This document shows, one piece after another, positions 5,634 to 5,939 of a stretch of 5,939 nt of DNA. Source of the stretch: Syntrophomonas sp. UBA5288. GTDB taxonomy: Bacteria; Bacillota; Syntrophomonadia; Syntrophomonadales; Syntrophomonadaceae. The DNA is taken from the NCBI GenBank assembly GCA_002408445.1, contig DHSK01000009.1, forward strand, positions 1-5,939. The letters are read 5' to 3'. Position numbers and translations under genes: made by a program. Every line of letters begins with the position of its first letter. Position 1 is the stretch's first letter. Under the pieces are notes generated by a model. The model was not told the DNA's origin, made no database searches, and saw only the letters and a program-made list of their open reading frames with translations.

Positions 5634-5723
5634 GTCTTGAGTGGGTCTGACTGAAAAAATGTGTGTAAATCTTATTTAAATCGGTATTTTTTATTTTGAA
5701 TCTCTCGATTTAATCCTCAAGAC
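5634..5723 (+). repeat. Two-part dyad in the sigH-tRNA spacer
   Basis: Two 8-bp complementary pairs are nested: GTCTTGAG (5634-5641) with CTCAAGAC (5716-5723), and TTAAATCG (5676-5683) with CGATTTAA (5706-5713). On the right side the arms are two bases apart; on the left they are 34 bases apart, a segment that includes a run of six A and TGTGTGTAAATC. The inner loop is T-rich. The structure does not end in a T-run, so it is a poor intrinsic terminator, yet it is the only candidate for ending sigH transcription. A relic of a mobile element is another possibility. Confidence 0.4.
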
Positions 5724-5774
5724 CCCAATATTCTCGGCGTTGCAAAGTAAAATATGGCATCATCAAGCCGACTA

Positions 5775-5803
5775 TTGACTTTGCCCGATTCAGGCGTTAC
5801 AAT
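5775..5803 (+). promoter_or_regulatory. SigA-type promoter of the tRNA-Thr/tRNA-Tyr unit
   Basis: The -35 TTGACT (5775-5780) and the -10 TACAAT (5798-5803) have a 17-bp spacer. The start would be near 5810, only a few bases before the mature 5' end of tRNA-Thr. A short leader of this kind is common for tRNA operons. Confidence 0.78.
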
Positions 5804-5815
5804 ATTAACTGCTGA

Positions 5816-5891
5816 GCCGAGCTAGCTCAATCGGTAGAGCAGCTGATTTGTAATCAGCAGGTTGCGGGTTCAAGTCCTGTGCTCGGCTCCA
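5816..5891 (+). tRNA. tRNA-Thr (anticodon UGU)
   Basis: The 76-base cloverleaf is complete. The acceptor stem GCCGAGC (5816-5822) pairs with GCTCGGC (5881-5887) over all 7 bp. The D-stem is GCTC/GAGC (5825-5828, 5837-5840), and the anticodon stem GCTGA/TCAGC (5842-5846, 5854-5858) encloses TTTGTAA with anticodon TGT at 5849-5851. The variable loop has 5 bases. The T-stem (5864-5868 with 5876-5880) contains two G-T pairs around TTCAAGT. The discriminator is T5888 and CCA is encoded (5889-5891). The anticodon reads ACA and, by wobble, other ACN threonine codons. Confidence 0.97.
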
Positions 5892-5901
5892 GAATATTCA
5901 T

Positions 5902-5939
5902 GGAGGGATACCCAAGCGGCCAAAGGGGGCAGACTGTAA
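5902..5939 (+). tRNA. tRNA-Tyr (anticodon GUA), 5' half, cut by the window end
   Basis: GGAGGGATACCCAAGCGGCC (5902-5921) is the characteristic start of bacterial tRNA-Tyr: acceptor strand GGAGGGA, TA at positions 8-9, then CCC pairing with GGG across a D-loop. The anticodon stem strand GCAGA (5929-5933) is followed by CT and the anticodon GTA (5936-5938). The rest, including the long variable arm expected of tRNA-Tyr, lies beyond the window. It follows tRNA-Thr by 10 bases and is surely in the same transcript. Confidence 0.9.

Noticed and set aside
1..5939. CRISPR array, phage genes, toxin-antitoxin pairs or other defence genes
   Set aside because: No regularly spaced direct repeats are visible, and every gene present is a recognised housekeeping or sporulation gene.

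Overview
The window comes from a low-to-mid GC, spore-forming Firmicute, most likely a member of the Clostridia. Four things point there: a tRNA-Cys T-box leader, strong GGAGG-type ribosome binding sites, a SigH sporulation sigma factor that reads almost like the Bacillus protein, and the gene order gltX-cysE-cysS-mrnC-(thyX)-rlmB-sigH. A Syntrophomonas- or Peptococcaceae-type organism is my guess from the thyX insertion. The species cannot be read from the sequence.

Layout, all on the + strand: the last 57 codons of gltX (1-174); a consensus SigA promoter (201-230); a complete Cys-specific T-box leader (about 253-494) with a UGC specifier and a terminator/antiterminator switch; then cysE, cysS and mrnC packed with overlaps (521-3171). 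A 154-bp gap holds a degenerate inverted repeat of REP type. It is followed by thyX (3326-4015) and rlmB (4048-4779). A 166-bp gap carries an imperfect palindrome that runs into a SigA-type promoter for sigH (4946-5596). A 219-bp AT-rich spacer with a two-part dyad and a tRNA promoter precedes tRNA-Thr(UGU) (5816-5891) and the first half of tRNA-Tyr(GUA) (5902 to the window end).

How the genes work together: the T-box senses uncharged tRNA-Cys and opens transcription of serine acetyltransferase (first step from serine to cysteine) and cysteinyl-tRNA synthetase (use of cysteine). Mini-ribonuclease III is translated from a start that overlaps the end of cysS, so it shares this control. No intrinsic terminator is visible between mrnC and rlmB. 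Read-through could therefore place ThyX (dTMP synthesis) and RlmB (23S rRNA G2251 methylation) under the same switch. sigH has its own promoter, and the tRNA genes start a new unit. In related genomes such a unit is often followed by translation and transcription genes (tuf, rpmG, secE, nusG), but this lies outside the window.

I found no undescribed multi-gene system. The best leads are a CysS with a tandemly repeated C-terminal motif, a 62-bp cysE/cysS overlap, the absence of yacP/rae1 between rlmB and sigH with a palindrome in its place, and two intergenic repeat-like elements.
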